This document shows positions 1 to 7,999 of a DNA stretch of 12,009 nt, piece by piece. Under the pieces are notes generated by a model. The model was not told the DNA's origin. It worked only from the letters and a program-made list of their open reading frames with translations, and searched no databases. The number at the start of each line of letters is the position of its first letter. Position 1 is the first letter of the stretch. The stretch covers positions 1 through 12,009 of the forward strand of contig CALPLL020000038.1 of assembly GCA_943324395.2 (NCBI GenBank). Reading direction: 5' to 3'. This DNA is from Rhizobium sp. Q54. GTDB taxonomy: Bacteria > Bacteroidota > Bacteroidia > Flavobacteriales > Flavobacteriaceae. Position numbers and translations under genes: made by a program.

Positions 1-2906
1 CCTGGGTTTTGAGGGCTAATCCAACGATTTGAATTATAGTTCCTATTTGCAGATTTAGTTTCACCATAATTTGGGTCACCGTTAATTAATTCACCCCCTT
101 GAACACCTTGCAAAGAAAAGCTTAAATCAAAATTCTTATAACTAAAATTATTAGTTATTCCCCAAGTAAAATCAGGATATGGGTCGCCTATTATGGTTCT
201 GTCTTTTGTATCTAAAACACCATCTCCATTTACGTCAACTATTTTAAGTCCACCTTGTTTTAAAGCAGAAGGTAAATTTGAAGTTAATCCCGAAGCGGCT
301 ATTTGAGCTTGAGAAATCCAAATACCATCTGTTTTGTATCCAAAGAATTGAACTAATGGACCACCTACTACACTTTTATAGATTTCATTTCTTTCACCAT
401 AATTAAGTAAGTAAGCTTCATTTCCTAGCTCGATGATTCTATTTTCAGTGTGAGCAATATTTGCAGAAGTTGACCATTTAAAATTACCTTTTAAGTTAGT
501 GGTATTTAATTCAACTTCAAAACCTCTATTTCTCAAACTACCGATGTTATTCCAAGATAATGGCACTCCTGAAAATGCCATAGTAGCTTGTTGTAATAAT
601 AATTTATCAGTGATAGAATTATAGATATCTAAAGTAACATTAATTCTGTTATTCAAGATCGATAAGTCCATACCGTAATTTGTTTGGAAAGTACTTTCCC
701 AAGTGATATCCTCATTGGCATTAATTGCAGTATTACCCACTTGACCGCCAGTTTGCGTTCCTGTTCCAGATCCAAATGAATAATTCGAAGCAGATAATAA
801 GTTTTGGAATCCATAATTTAAGATTCTATTGTTTCCTGAAACTCCGTAACTTGTTCTAAAGTTCAATTTGTTCAACCAATCAACATTGCTCAAGAAAGGT
901 TCTTTATTAGCAGCCCACCCAATTGATGCAGCAGGGAAACTTCCCCATTTTTTATTAGGTCCAAAATAAGAACTACCGTCGGTACGATAACTTGCGGTAA
1001 GAAAATACTTATTATCAATAACGTAATTTACTCTTCCTAAATAAGACAATAAACCAATTTGGTTGTTAGATCCAAAAGTACCTGATTTATCAATAAATAA
1101 GGCATTGTTTAAAGTGTTAAATTCATTACTTGGATAATCTAAGCCCGTTGTTTGGGTTGAAGTATTTCTTGTTTGTTGTGCAGTGTAACCTAACAAAAGT
1201 TCTACTGAATTGCTTTCATCTAGCTCTTTCTTATAATTTAAAGTATTTTCAGTTAATAAGTCGACGTAAGAATTATCATAATACACTCCTTTATTAACTA
1301 TCCCATCACCTTCAGCATTTCTATCCGTCCAATCGAATTTTGTATCGTATTTAACATAAACTGTATTCATAGTTTTGAAATCAAAACCAGGAGAAATATT
1401 AACATTTAAAGTAGTACCTCCTTGTAATCCATAAGATTTTGCATTTATATCATGACTTAACAATGAGGCCATTGGGTTGTTTTGTGCAGAGTTTGAAGGC
1501 GCACCAGCAGCTGGAGTAAAAGTTGTACCATCAGGCATGAATAATGTTGACCCATCAGGATAAACTGGATAATAGGTTAAACCTATAAAATGTCTAGGGT
1601 GTGCATAATCTCCTGGTCTAATATTTGCCCATTGCGCATTTTGATTAACAAATGCAGCAGTTATAGCATTGTGTTGGTATGGTAACCAAGATGGATAACG
1701 CCAAAAATTAGTTAAGTTTTCAGAAGGTGATTCTTTAGAAGTATAGGAAGGATTCAAGTTTACATTTAACTTTACTCTTTTACTTAATTCAATATCAAAT
1801 TTTGTTCTAAAATTTAATTTTTGGAAATTACTTTTAAGCATAATCCCTTGGTCACCTTGATATCCAGCAGAAATATAATATTTCATAGCTTTAGTGCCAC
1901 CAGTTGCACCAAATTGAATATTTTTAAATTCAGCATTTCGTAATACTTCACTTTGGTAATCATAACCTTTTCCACCTAACATAGTATTTTCAACGATGTA
2001 ACCCGCAATTAAGTTATTGGTTTTTGTAGCACTACCTTGGTAAAGTAAATTTAACGCATTTGGATTAGTAAGTCCTTCTGCTTGAATTGCAGGATCGGTA
2101 AGTCTTATGGCTCTTTCACTATACAATAAATTAATATATTCTGAAGTAGTCATCATATTGTATTTTTCATACGCACTTTTAAATCCTGTGCTGTATTTGA
2201 AAGAATATTTAGCTTTATCCGTTTTTCCACTTTTAGTAGTAATTAAAATTACCCCACTTGCACCTCTAGATCCATAGATTGCAGCAGAAGCGGCATCTTT
2301 CAATACTTCAACTGAAGCTACGTCTGCCATATTTAAAGTTGCTAATCCATCGGGAATAGGTTGACCATCAACAACAACCAAAGGACTTGCGCCAGCATTG
2401 ATTGAGCTAATACCACGAACAGAAATTTGAGCATCAGAACCTGCTTCAGATGAAATGTTTTGAACTTGAACCCCAGCAATTTTACCCTGAAGGGCTTGAT
2501 CCAATCTAGAAACAGCAACTTCGTCTAATTTCTCATTTTTATATTTGGAAATGGATCCTGTTACGTTGGATCTTTTCTGAGTACCGTAACCAATTACAAC
2601 TACTTCATCTAATTCACTTTTAGATTCTTGTAGTGTGATGTTGATCTCTTTGTTTTTTCCTACCACTACAATTTGCGAAGCAAATCCTAAGTAAGAAAAC
2701 CGTAAAATAGATTTAGCGTTTTTTACTTCAATTGAGTACTTTCCGTCTAAATCGGTGGTGGTGTTTTTATCCTCAAATGTTACAGTAACACTAGGAATTG
2801 GAGCACCTTTACTATCAACAACAGTTCCCGTGATTTTTTTTGAATCATTCTGACTGAATGCAATTGACGTAAAAATTAATAAAAACAATAATAGTAGTTT
2901 TTTCAT
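1..2906 (-). CDS. SusC-like TonB-dependent outer-membrane transporter (RagA/SusC family), C-terminus cut by window edge
   Basis: This is an outer-membrane beta-barrel that imports oligosaccharides with energy from TonB, normally paired with a SusD lipoprotein lid. I translated it by hand from an ATG at 2906; the frame stays open for about 968 codons to base 1. Residues 1-18 are a signal peptide, with cleavage likely before Gln19. Residues 25-92 are a carboxypeptidase-regulatory-like beta-sandwich typical of SusC proteins. The TonB-box region DEVVVIGYGTQKR is at about 100-112. The plug follows, with SVRG at 162-165 and the signature segment from VEVLKDAAS to ITTKSG at about 199-227. The rest is barrel. 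SusC proteins are usually 1000-1100 residues, so only the last strands are missing. The gene is downstream of the enzyme genes, 131 bp after the last stop, which is the reverse of the common susCD-first order. Family call is very secure; the substrate is not readable from the sequence. Confidence 0.96.
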   Translation of the reverse strand, partial: MKKLLLLFLLIFTSIAFSQNDSKKITGTVVDSKGAPIPSVTVTFEDKNTTTDLDGKYSIEVKNAKSILRFSYLGFASQIVVVGKNKEINITLQESKSELDEVVVIGYGTQKRSNVTGSISKYKNEKLDEVAVSRLDQALQGKIAGVQVQNISSEAGSDAQISVRGISSINAGASPLVVVDGQPIPDGLATLNMADVASVEVLKDAASAAIYGSRGASGVILITTKSGKTDKAKYSFKYSTGFKSAYEKYNMMTTSEYINLLYSERAIRLTDPAIQAEGLTNPNALNLLYQGSATKTNNLIAGYIVENTMLGGKGYDYQSEVLRNAEFKNIQFGATGGTKAMKYYISAGYQGDQGIMLKSNFQKLNFRTKFDIELSKRVKLNVNLNPSYTSKESPSENLTNFWRYPSWLPYQHNAITAAFVNQNAQWANIRPGDYAHPRHFIGLTYYPVYPDGSTLFMPDGTTFTPAAGAPSNSAQNNPMASLLSHDINAKSYGLQGGTTLNVNISPGFDFKTMNTVYVKYDTKFDWTDRNAEGDGIVNKGVYYDNSYVDLLTENTLNYKKELDESNSVELLLGYTAQQTRNTSTQTTGLDYPSNEFNTLNNALFIDKSGTFGSNNQIGLLSYLGRVNYVIDNKYFLTASYRTDGSSYFGPNKKWGSFPAASIGWAANKEPFLSNVDWLNKLNFRTSYGVSGNNRILNYGFQNLLSASNYSFGSGTGTQTGGQVGNTAINANEDITWESTFQTNYGMDLSILNNRINVTLDIYNSITDKLLLQQATMAFSGVPLSWNNIGSLRNRGFEVELNTTNLKGNFKWSTSANIAHTENRIIELGNEAYLLNYGERNEIYKSVVGGPLVQFFGYKTDGIWISQAQIAASGLTSNLPSALKQGGLKIVDVNGDGVLDTKDRTIIGDPYPDFTWGITNNFSYKNFDLSFSLQGVQGGELINGDPNYGETKSANRNYNSNRWISPQNP

Positions 2907-3037
2907 AATTTGAATGAATTAATTGGTTTTTTTTGGTTAATGATAAAAATATAAGTAAATAATTATTAAATGTAAAAATATTAAATTGATAAAGTTTGAA
3001 AATCCGTAATTGGTATAAAAATTGTCCAGTTTACAAA
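2907..3037 (-). promoter_or_regulatory. AT-rich intergenic leader upstream of the SusC-like gene; possible promoter region
   Basis: This 131-bp gap is the only sizeable non-coding stretch in the window and is about 80% A+T by eye. It separates the third sulfatase from the transporter, whereas all other gaps are 1-38 bp. A separate or additional promoter here is plausible. I looked on the minus strand for the Bacteroidota consensus (TAnnTTTG at -7, TTG near -33) and found no exact match; the closest is TATATTTT near 2946-2953. I see no convincing hairpin terminator and no Shine-Dalgarno sequence. The regulatory role is inferred from spacing only. Confidence 0.35.
2923..2938. repeat. Perfect 16-bp mirror repeat in the SusC leader
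   Basis: The plus strand reads ttggtttt followed by ttttggtt, the same bases in mirror order around an eight-T run. On the coding strand it reads as a purine-rich AACCAAAAAAAACCAA, 17-32 nt before the ATG at 2906. It is a mirror, not an inverted, repeat, so it does not form a hairpin. In DNA this AT-rich it may well be chance. Confidence 0.3.
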
Positions 3038-4375
3038 TTAATCTTCTACTTTTTCCTTTTTCTTATTAACGTTGGAAGCATGACGACCGCTACCTCCAGC
3101 ATTATCTATAATCCCTTTTTCAGGACTTAAAGTATTTAGCGTTGCTTTTAATCGGTTATAAGCATCGTTCGATTCTTTATTTTCAGAATAATTAGAGACT
3201 AATTTTTCTTCAAATGGTGAATTACTCATATCAAAAAGCTCTCCTTCACGATTTAATTTCCACTTCGCATCTCGAACATACCATTTATTTCCTAATTCGA
3301 TGAATATCCATTCTCTAGGATTTCCTTTCTTTCCAAATAATTGGGGAAGAAAGCTACGACCATCAATAACATTTTTAGTAGGTAATTTTGCCCCAGCTAA
3401 ATCAGCAAACGTTGGTAATAAATCGGTAGAGTCAATTAATAAATCACTTGTTTTACCACTGCCAATAACACCAGGCCAATTGGCAATTGTTGGAACTAAA
3501 CTTCCACATTCTAACATGGTTCCTTTTTTTCCAGATAAAGCTTTTCCTCCTATTGTGCCTCTATTGGCATACTGACTTGCGGTTCCATTATCACCCATAA
3601 AAATAATTAATGTGTTTTTACGTAATTTTAAATCATCCAACGTTTTCAATAATTTTCCAACTAACTTATCCATATACGCCGTATTATCTTCATATAAATC
3701 ACTGCCAGGTTTACTATCCGGAGTTCGTTGAATTACAGCGTGAACATGAACCATTGAGTAATATAAAAAAAATGGTTTGTCTTTATTGGTAGTAATAAAG
3801 TCAACCAAATGATCGTGCATTAAATCGGGCATATAGGTTTGCGCATCCAGTTTCTTGTTTACACCATTTTCAATATAATTTTCGGATTTCTTTTTTTCTG
3901 TTGACCAATAATCACCACTTCCAGCAAATGTTAGGTAATCATCGAAACCAAAATCACCTGGAGTTTTAGAAAATTGACTCCATTTTCCTACTAAAGAAGT
4001 AGTATATCCAGCAGGTTTTAAAACAGACGGAATTAGAACTTCATTTTCAGGTTTAATTTCTCCAACCATATCTTGATTTACAGCACCAGTTCTAAAGCCA
4101 TAACGACCTGTTAAAATCATTGCTCTTGAAGGGCCACACAAAGGCGCTGTATATCCGTGATTAAATCGGATCCCTCCTTTAGCCAATTGATCAATTATTG
4201 GAGTTTTGTTTAGATCGGAACCGTAACAACTTACGTCTCCAATTCCTAAATCATCAGCCAAAATGAAGATAATATTTGGTTTTTCAATAACTTTTTTAGC
4301 GGTAGCTTTTTGAGCATAAAAACTAGAACCTGTCAAAAGTGTTAGTGTAATAAAGAGCAATTTAAAATTTCTCAT
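3038..4375 (-). CDS. Secreted sulfatase, type I formylglycine-dependent (S1 family), CGPSR active site
   Basis: A 445-residue periplasmic sulfate-ester hydrolase. A type I signal peptide covers about residues 1-21 (cleavage before Gln22). The alkaline-phosphatase-like sulfatase fold begins at PNIIFILADD; Asp41 and Asp42 are the first calcium ligands. CGPSR at 80-84 is the C-x-P-S-R site whose Cys80 becomes formylglycine, followed by AMILTGR. GDNG with Asp262/Asn263 supplies the remaining metal ligands, and a conserved Lys lies at about 283-284 in the GKKG segment. His210 or His212 is likely the sulfate-binding His. One oddity: the usual GKWHLG motif reads GKWSQF at 130-135, so the Lys is kept but the adjacent catalytic-site His is Ser133. 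The C-terminus ends in a charged Lys/Glu-rich tail. It is the last enzyme gene of the run, 14 bp after the PL38-like gene. Sulfatase identity is secure; subfamily and substrate are not. Confidence 0.93.
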   Translation of the reverse strand: MRNFKLLFITLTLLTGSSFYAQKATAKKVIEKPNIIFILADDLGIGDVSCYGSDLNKTPIIDQLAKGGIRFNHGYTAPLCGPSRAMILTGRYGFRTGAVNQDMVGEIKPENEVLIPSVLKPAGYTTSLVGKWSQFSKTPGDFGFDDYLTFAGSGDYWSTEKKKSENYIENGVNKKLDAQTYMPDLMHDHLVDFITTNKDKPFFLYYSMVHVHAVIQRTPDSKPGSDLYEDNTAYMDKLVGKLLKTLDDLKLRKNTLIIFMGDNGTASQYANRGTIGGKALSGKKGTMLECGSLVPTIANWPGVIGSGKTSDLLIDSTDLLPTFADLAGAKLPTKNVIDGRSFLPQLFGKKGNPREWIFIELGNKWYVRDAKWKLNREGELFDMSNSPFEEKLVSNYSENKESNDAYNRLKATLNTLSPEKGIIDNAGGSGRHASNVNKKKEKVED

Positions 4376-4389
4376 ATTTAAAATTTGTA

Positions 4390-5607
4390 TTAAAAAGTAA
4401 GTTCGTTGATTTCTGATTTATAACTTTTAAAATCTATTTTTTTAGCAATTTCTTCGTATTCAGAATTATTGTATTTGCTTGAAGCAAATTTTAAAATTTT
4501 GATTGTTTCACCATAACTTATTTTTTGAATTTGTTCATATTCCCAAACTTTTTCATTTTTCAAATATGGAATAATAAATTGAAGTGCATTTTTCATGTTT
4601 TTACCTTCACTTATTTGATGATTCCAAAGGGATACATTTACATTTTCAGCCAACTTTGCAATAAGATAATAACCATACATGTTCATATTTACATAATTCC
4701 AAGATTTTGTTCTAGCTAATTCTAATGGTTGACTTCCGTCAGATTTCATTTGGCTTTCCATTCTGTTTTTAAAGATTTCAATTTCTTTTAAAGCGATTTC
4801 TGGTTTGTCAATAAATAAAGCCATGGCAATAACTTGCTCGCTATAAAAGGTACCGTGATTATTTTTCGCTTTTGCTTCGTCTTGACCAATTGGACTTTCA
4901 AGCATCCAAGTTAAATAATCCGAAAACCAATTTTTTAATGACTTATGGTCTTCTTTTGACCAATTTGGTGAGTTTTGAATTAATATTGCCGCATCTAAAA
5001 TACGATATATATCTCTAGTTTCTATCAACCCTGTTCCACGGCCAGAACTTAATCCTGGTATTCCTTGTGCAAAATTTAGGTGTGGGTTTTGACGAGTTTC
5101 AGGGTTTATAAACCAAACTTTAAGAAGTTTAGATGTGAAATTAGCGTACTTAGCCTCTTTAGTGAAATAATAGGCTAAAGCCAATGATAACGTGGCATCT
5201 TCAACTTTATCAATTTCTTGTGAATCTGAAATATCGTAATATGTTGGATTTCGAAGTCCGTCTTTTTTAATATAAGGCAAACCGTCAGGCTTGGTTGGAT
5301 CTGGCCACCAATAAGGACCTGTACTCATATAATCGTGTTTATCACCGCTTGGAGGAGTTTGTTTTTTATCCATAACAGAATAAACAATCGCATCATTAAC
5401 CAATTCATCTGCTTTTTTTAGTAACGATTTTAAAGCAACCACTTTATCTTTATTATTAGATAAAATCAATTTGTAATTAGTTGAAAGCGTTTGCCCGTCA
5501 ATAGAAAGTGTTTTTGGAATACCCTGATCTAATTTGCCTTGAGCAAAAATAGAAGTGCAAATTCCAAAAACCACTATTAGAAATAGATACTTTATAGATT
5601 TATTCAT
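4390..5607 (-). CDS. Secreted polysaccharide lyase of the alginate-lyase superfamily, PL38/PL5-like
   Basis: A 405-residue predicted periplasmic lyase with an alpha/alpha-toroid fold (Pfam alginate_lyase type). The signal peptide covers about residues 1-22 with cleavage before Gln23; Cys17 is not in a lipobox. Family marks are the aromatic segment MSTGPYWWPDP at 94-104 followed by DGLPYI, an SSGRGTGLIETRD stretch near 187-199, and NNHGT at 249-253. In PL5 and PL38 enzymes an Asn-His pair neutralises the uronate, and a downstream Arg and Tyr complete catalysis. Here Asn250, His251, Arg299 and Tyr305 fit these roles. Known relatives cut mannuronate- or glucuronate-containing polymers by beta-elimination. 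Its position between two sulfatase genes suggests a sulfated or partly desulfated uronan rather than plain alginate. The superfamily call is strong; the choice of PL38 over PL5 is from memory of motif and length, without a search. Confidence 0.85.
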   Translation of the reverse strand: MNKSIKYLFLIVVFGICTSIFAQGKLDQGIPKTLSIDGQTLSTNYKLILSNNKDKVVALKSLLKKADELVNDAIVYSVMDKKQTPPSGDKHDYMSTGPYWWPDPTKPDGLPYIKKDGLRNPTYYDISDSQEIDKVEDATLSLALAYYFTKEAKYANFTSKLLKVWFINPETRQNPHLNFAQGIPGLSSGRGTGLIETRDIYRILDAAILIQNSPNWSKEDHKSLKNWFSDYLTWMLESPIGQDEAKAKNNHGTFYSEQVIAMALFIDKPEIALKEIEIFKNRMESQMKSDGSQPLELARTKSWNYVNMNMYGYYLIAKLAENVNVSLWNHQISEGKNMKNALQFIIPYLKNEKVWEYEQIQKISYGETIKILKFASSKYNNSEYEEIAKKIDFKSYKSEINELTF

Positions 5608-5645
5608 TATTGTTTTTTAAATTAATTTGTAAAGATATTCTTTTT

Positions 5646-7247
5646 CTAGTCACCTGAATTTTTCCAATCCAAAGTGTCACCTTTCAATCTTCTTAATGCT
5701 TCAGCTTCGGTTTTAATTCCTTTATCTCCTTGATCCAACATCCATTTTTTCAATTCAGATAATAATTTAATTTTAACAGTTACCAATTTAGCATCGTCGG
5801 CTAAGTTATCTAATTCATAAACATCTTTTTTAATATTATACAACTCAAATTCTGGTCGGTTACGATACAGTTTAGCGTGTTCAGCTTGTTTTGGAGTTAC
5901 ATTTGTAGCCCGCAACCAACTTCCATATAATTTATTTTTTGGTTGAGAACCTGAAGATAAAAAGGGCTCGTTGAATTGTAAATTCCAAATTAATTTATAC
6001 TCATGATCTTGAATGGAACGAACCGGGTAATTATCGGAACCATTTTTTATTCCTCTTGTAGTATGAACCCCATAAACATAGTCACGAACTTCTTTTGGTT
6101 TGCCATTAAATGAAGCGAAAAAACTCTTTCCATCTAATTTCATTGTTCCTTCTTTGTTTCCACGTAAAGTCTCAGGATTTCCACCTGCAGCTTCAAAAAG
6201 TGTTGGAACTACATCAATATATTGAGTTAAAATACCCGTTCTTGTATTCGGTTTTATCACTTTCGGCCAACGAGCAATAAATGAAGCTTTTAGCCCCATA
6301 TTATAACACGTCCATTTCGCAAAAGGCATTGAACTTCCGTGTTCACTTGCAAATAGGAAAAGGGTATTGTCTTTCGTTTTTTGATTTTCAACCATTCTAG
6401 TACAAGTGCCAACTAGACTATCCATGTAAGTAATTTCAGCATAGTATTTCACTAATTCCGAACGAGTTTCTTTGGTGTCAACCATGTAGGGAGCTATAGT
6501 TATTTTATTAGCATCATACTGTTTTACATCACCTCTATTCCATGGTCCGTGTGGTTGATTAGATGCAACAATTAGTAAATAGGGCTTTGAAGTATCTTTA
6601 TTAATCCATTTTTCTGCGTCAGCCAATTCAACATCTGGTCCTTTTCCATTATCACTATTTCTACCTCCTAAATATTCAAATGGAAAATTGGCCATTGGAG
6701 CATAATGTTGTTTTCCAATTAAGGCAACTCGATAACCTAATTTTTTAAAATGCTGAACTACTGAAATTACATTATCATATACTTGCGCGTGATTAGGGTA
6801 ACTTCCATTTTTTACAGGAAACAATCCAGTATATAAACTTTGACGAGTAGGTCCGCACATTGCTGTAGCATTATTCATATTATCAAATGTCAAACCTTCT
6901 TTGGCTAGTTTAGCTAAATTAGGAGTGTGAACGTCTTTATTTCCATAAGGTTCGCAATCAATTGAAGTCATGTCGTCTGCAATAAAAAACAAAATATTTG
7001 GTTTGGTAACCGATTCTTTTATAGTATTGTTTATAACTAATTTCTGATTAGAATAGGATGCAATAAGCGTATTTTTATTATTTGTTTCCTTAGGAAATGA
7101 TGAAGCTAAATCAGTGTATTGCTTTTCTAAATTGGCTCCCGTTTGTTGTACGTTATTTTCAAAAGAAGCATTCGAGAGTTTAAAAGTGAAAGCTGAAACA
7201 AGTGCTAAACCTGATAAACCTAAAAGTAGAACAATTTTATTTTTCAT
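5646..7247 (-). CDS. Secreted sulfatase (S1 family, S1_8/N-sulfoglucosamine-sulfohydrolase-like), CGPTR active site
   Basis: A 533-residue exported sulfatase. A hydrophobic signal sequence spans about residues 5-20. It is followed by an Asn/Ser/Lys-rich segment to about residue 80 with no recognisable fold, so the sulfatase domain starts late, at PNILFFIADD (Asp91/Asp92 metal ligands). The active site is CGPTR at 131-135, with Thr in place of the more common Ser; Cys131 is the formylglycine precursor. GKQH at 178-181 keeps the catalytic Lys and His in place of GKWH, and His233 in NQPHGPW is a likely sulfate-binding His. The second metal site reads SEHG with Glu302/His303 instead of the usual Asp-Asn or Asp-His. 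This variant is one I associate with the SGSH-like subfamily. It lies 18 bp after the DUF1961 gene and 38 bp before the lyase. Sulfatase identity is secure; the subfamily is tentative. Confidence 0.9.
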   Translation of the reverse strand: MKNKIVLLLGLSGLALVSAFTFKLSNASFENNVQQTGANLEKQYTDLASSFPKETNNKNTLIASYSNQKLVINNTIKESVTKPNILFFIADDMTSIDCEPYGNKDVHTPNLAKLAKEGLTFDNMNNATAMCGPTRQSLYTGLFPVKNGSYPNHAQVYDNVISVVQHFKKLGYRVALIGKQHYAPMANFPFEYLGGRNSDNGKGPDVELADAEKWINKDTSKPYLLIVASNQPHGPWNRGDVKQYDANKITIAPYMVDTKETRSELVKYYAEITYMDSLVGTCTRMVENQKTKDNTLFLFASEHGSSMPFAKWTCYNMGLKASFIARWPKVIKPNTRTGILTQYIDVVPTLFEAAGGNPETLRGNKEGTMKLDGKSFFASFNGKPKEVRDYVYGVHTTRGIKNGSDNYPVRSIQDHEYKLIWNLQFNEPFLSSGSQPKNKLYGSWLRATNVTPKQAEHAKLYRNRPEFELYNIKKDVYELDNLADDAKLVTVKIKLLSELKKWMLDQGDKGIKTEAEALRRLKGDTLDWKNSGD

Positions 7248-7265
7248 TTTATTAATTATTTTGTA

Positions 7266-7991
7266 TTATTTATTATGTTGTATTTCCCAAACTTTAAAAT
7301 TTCTGTAAGCAAAATGGGTCCACTGCATTTGTCTAAATCCAATTTTTCCGTCTTCTAAAACTTTACCGTATTTTACACCATTATCAGTCCAATCGATAAC
7401 TTTTCTGTTGTCAATATAAAGTGTGATATGACCTTCATTTTTAACTAATTTCATTTTGTGAATCGCGGTAGATTGAACAGGAATACCTATTTCACCTGTT
7501 TGAACTAAATTAAAACCCTTATTTTTTCTCAAATTAGCCGTTTCCCGATTTGGATTATCGCGACCATTTGCATAATAAGAAATATGGTAATCGTTCATAG
7601 CTCCTTTTGTATAATCAGTAAATATTCCTGTTGTTCTTTTTGGCATAGAAGGGTCAAAAATACTTTCACCTTTCAGCCCTTTTGCACAGAAAAAAACAAT
7701 GCATAAACCAGCATCGATTTCTTGATTTTGGGCTTCCCATTCAGCAATAAAACTACCTGGAAAATCTTGTGGACACCAAAAAACATGATGACCTTCTTCA
7801 TTTGGCGAATACATTTTCAACCAATTATTATTAAATTCAATTTTGGCAGGACCTTCCAAAACCCAATCTTTGACAGATTCTACATTGGACAACGAATTGA
7901 TATATATCAATTTTCCTTTATTCACTTCTTGTGAAAAGTTATTAAAAGTTACTAAAAATAGTAAAGAATAAAATATTTTATCAATTCTCAT
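7266..7991 (-). CDS. Secreted DUF1961 (YesU-like) beta-sandwich protein, function unknown
   Basis: A 241-residue protein with a signal peptide of about 20 residues (cleavage before Gln21). The whole mature part looks like a DUF1961 domain. The marks are VFWCPQDFPGSF at 70-81 followed by an aromatic EWE, AKG and IFDPSMP motifs, a SYYANGRDNPNRETANLRKN region, and a C-terminal GFRQMQWTHFAYRNFKVW. The Bacillus subtilis member, YesU, belongs to the rhamnogalacturonan-utilization gene cluster and has a galectin/concanavalin-like fold with no assigned activity. The many conserved Trp, Arg, Asp and His residues suit carbohydrate binding or catalysis. Here it lies between a cupin-like gene (8 bp upstream) and a sulfatase (18 bp downstream), so a periplasmic role on the same glycan is likely. 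Whether it is an enzyme or a lectin is open. Confidence 0.82.
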   Translation of the reverse strand: MRIDKIFYSLLFLVTFNNFSQEVNKGKLIYINSLSNVESVKDWVLEGPAKIEFNNNWLKMYSPNEEGHHVFWCPQDFPGSFIAEWEAQNQEIDAGLCIVFFCAKGLKGESIFDPSMPKRTTGIFTDYTKGAMNDYHISYYANGRDNPNRETANLRKNKGFNLVQTGEIGIPVQSTAIHKMKLVKNEGHITLYIDNRKVIDWTDNGVKYGKVLEDGKIGFRQMQWTHFAYRNFKVWEIQHNK

Positions 7992-7999
7992 TATTTCAA

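Noticed and set aside
2946..2953. TATATTTT as a -7 promoter element for the transporter gene
   Set aside because: It lacks the final G of TAnnTTTG, and no TTG element is properly spaced upstream; too weak in AT-rich DNA to call as a site.
2941..3037. Rho-independent terminator after the third sulfatase
   Set aside because: No GC-rich inverted repeat with a following T-run is visible on the minus strand; the region is simply AT-rich.
3300..3792. Plus-strand open frames of 60-91 codons opposite the third sulfatase (similar ones near 4525, 7114, 7722, 10594 and 11605)
   Set aside because: They lie wholly or almost wholly antisense to well-supported genes, have no recognisable domains, and are expected by chance.
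5557..5559. Cys17 of the PL38-like lyase as a lipoprotein attachment site
   Set aside because: The preceding residues (VVFGI) do not fit a lipobox, and a better type I cleavage site follows at SIFA/Q.
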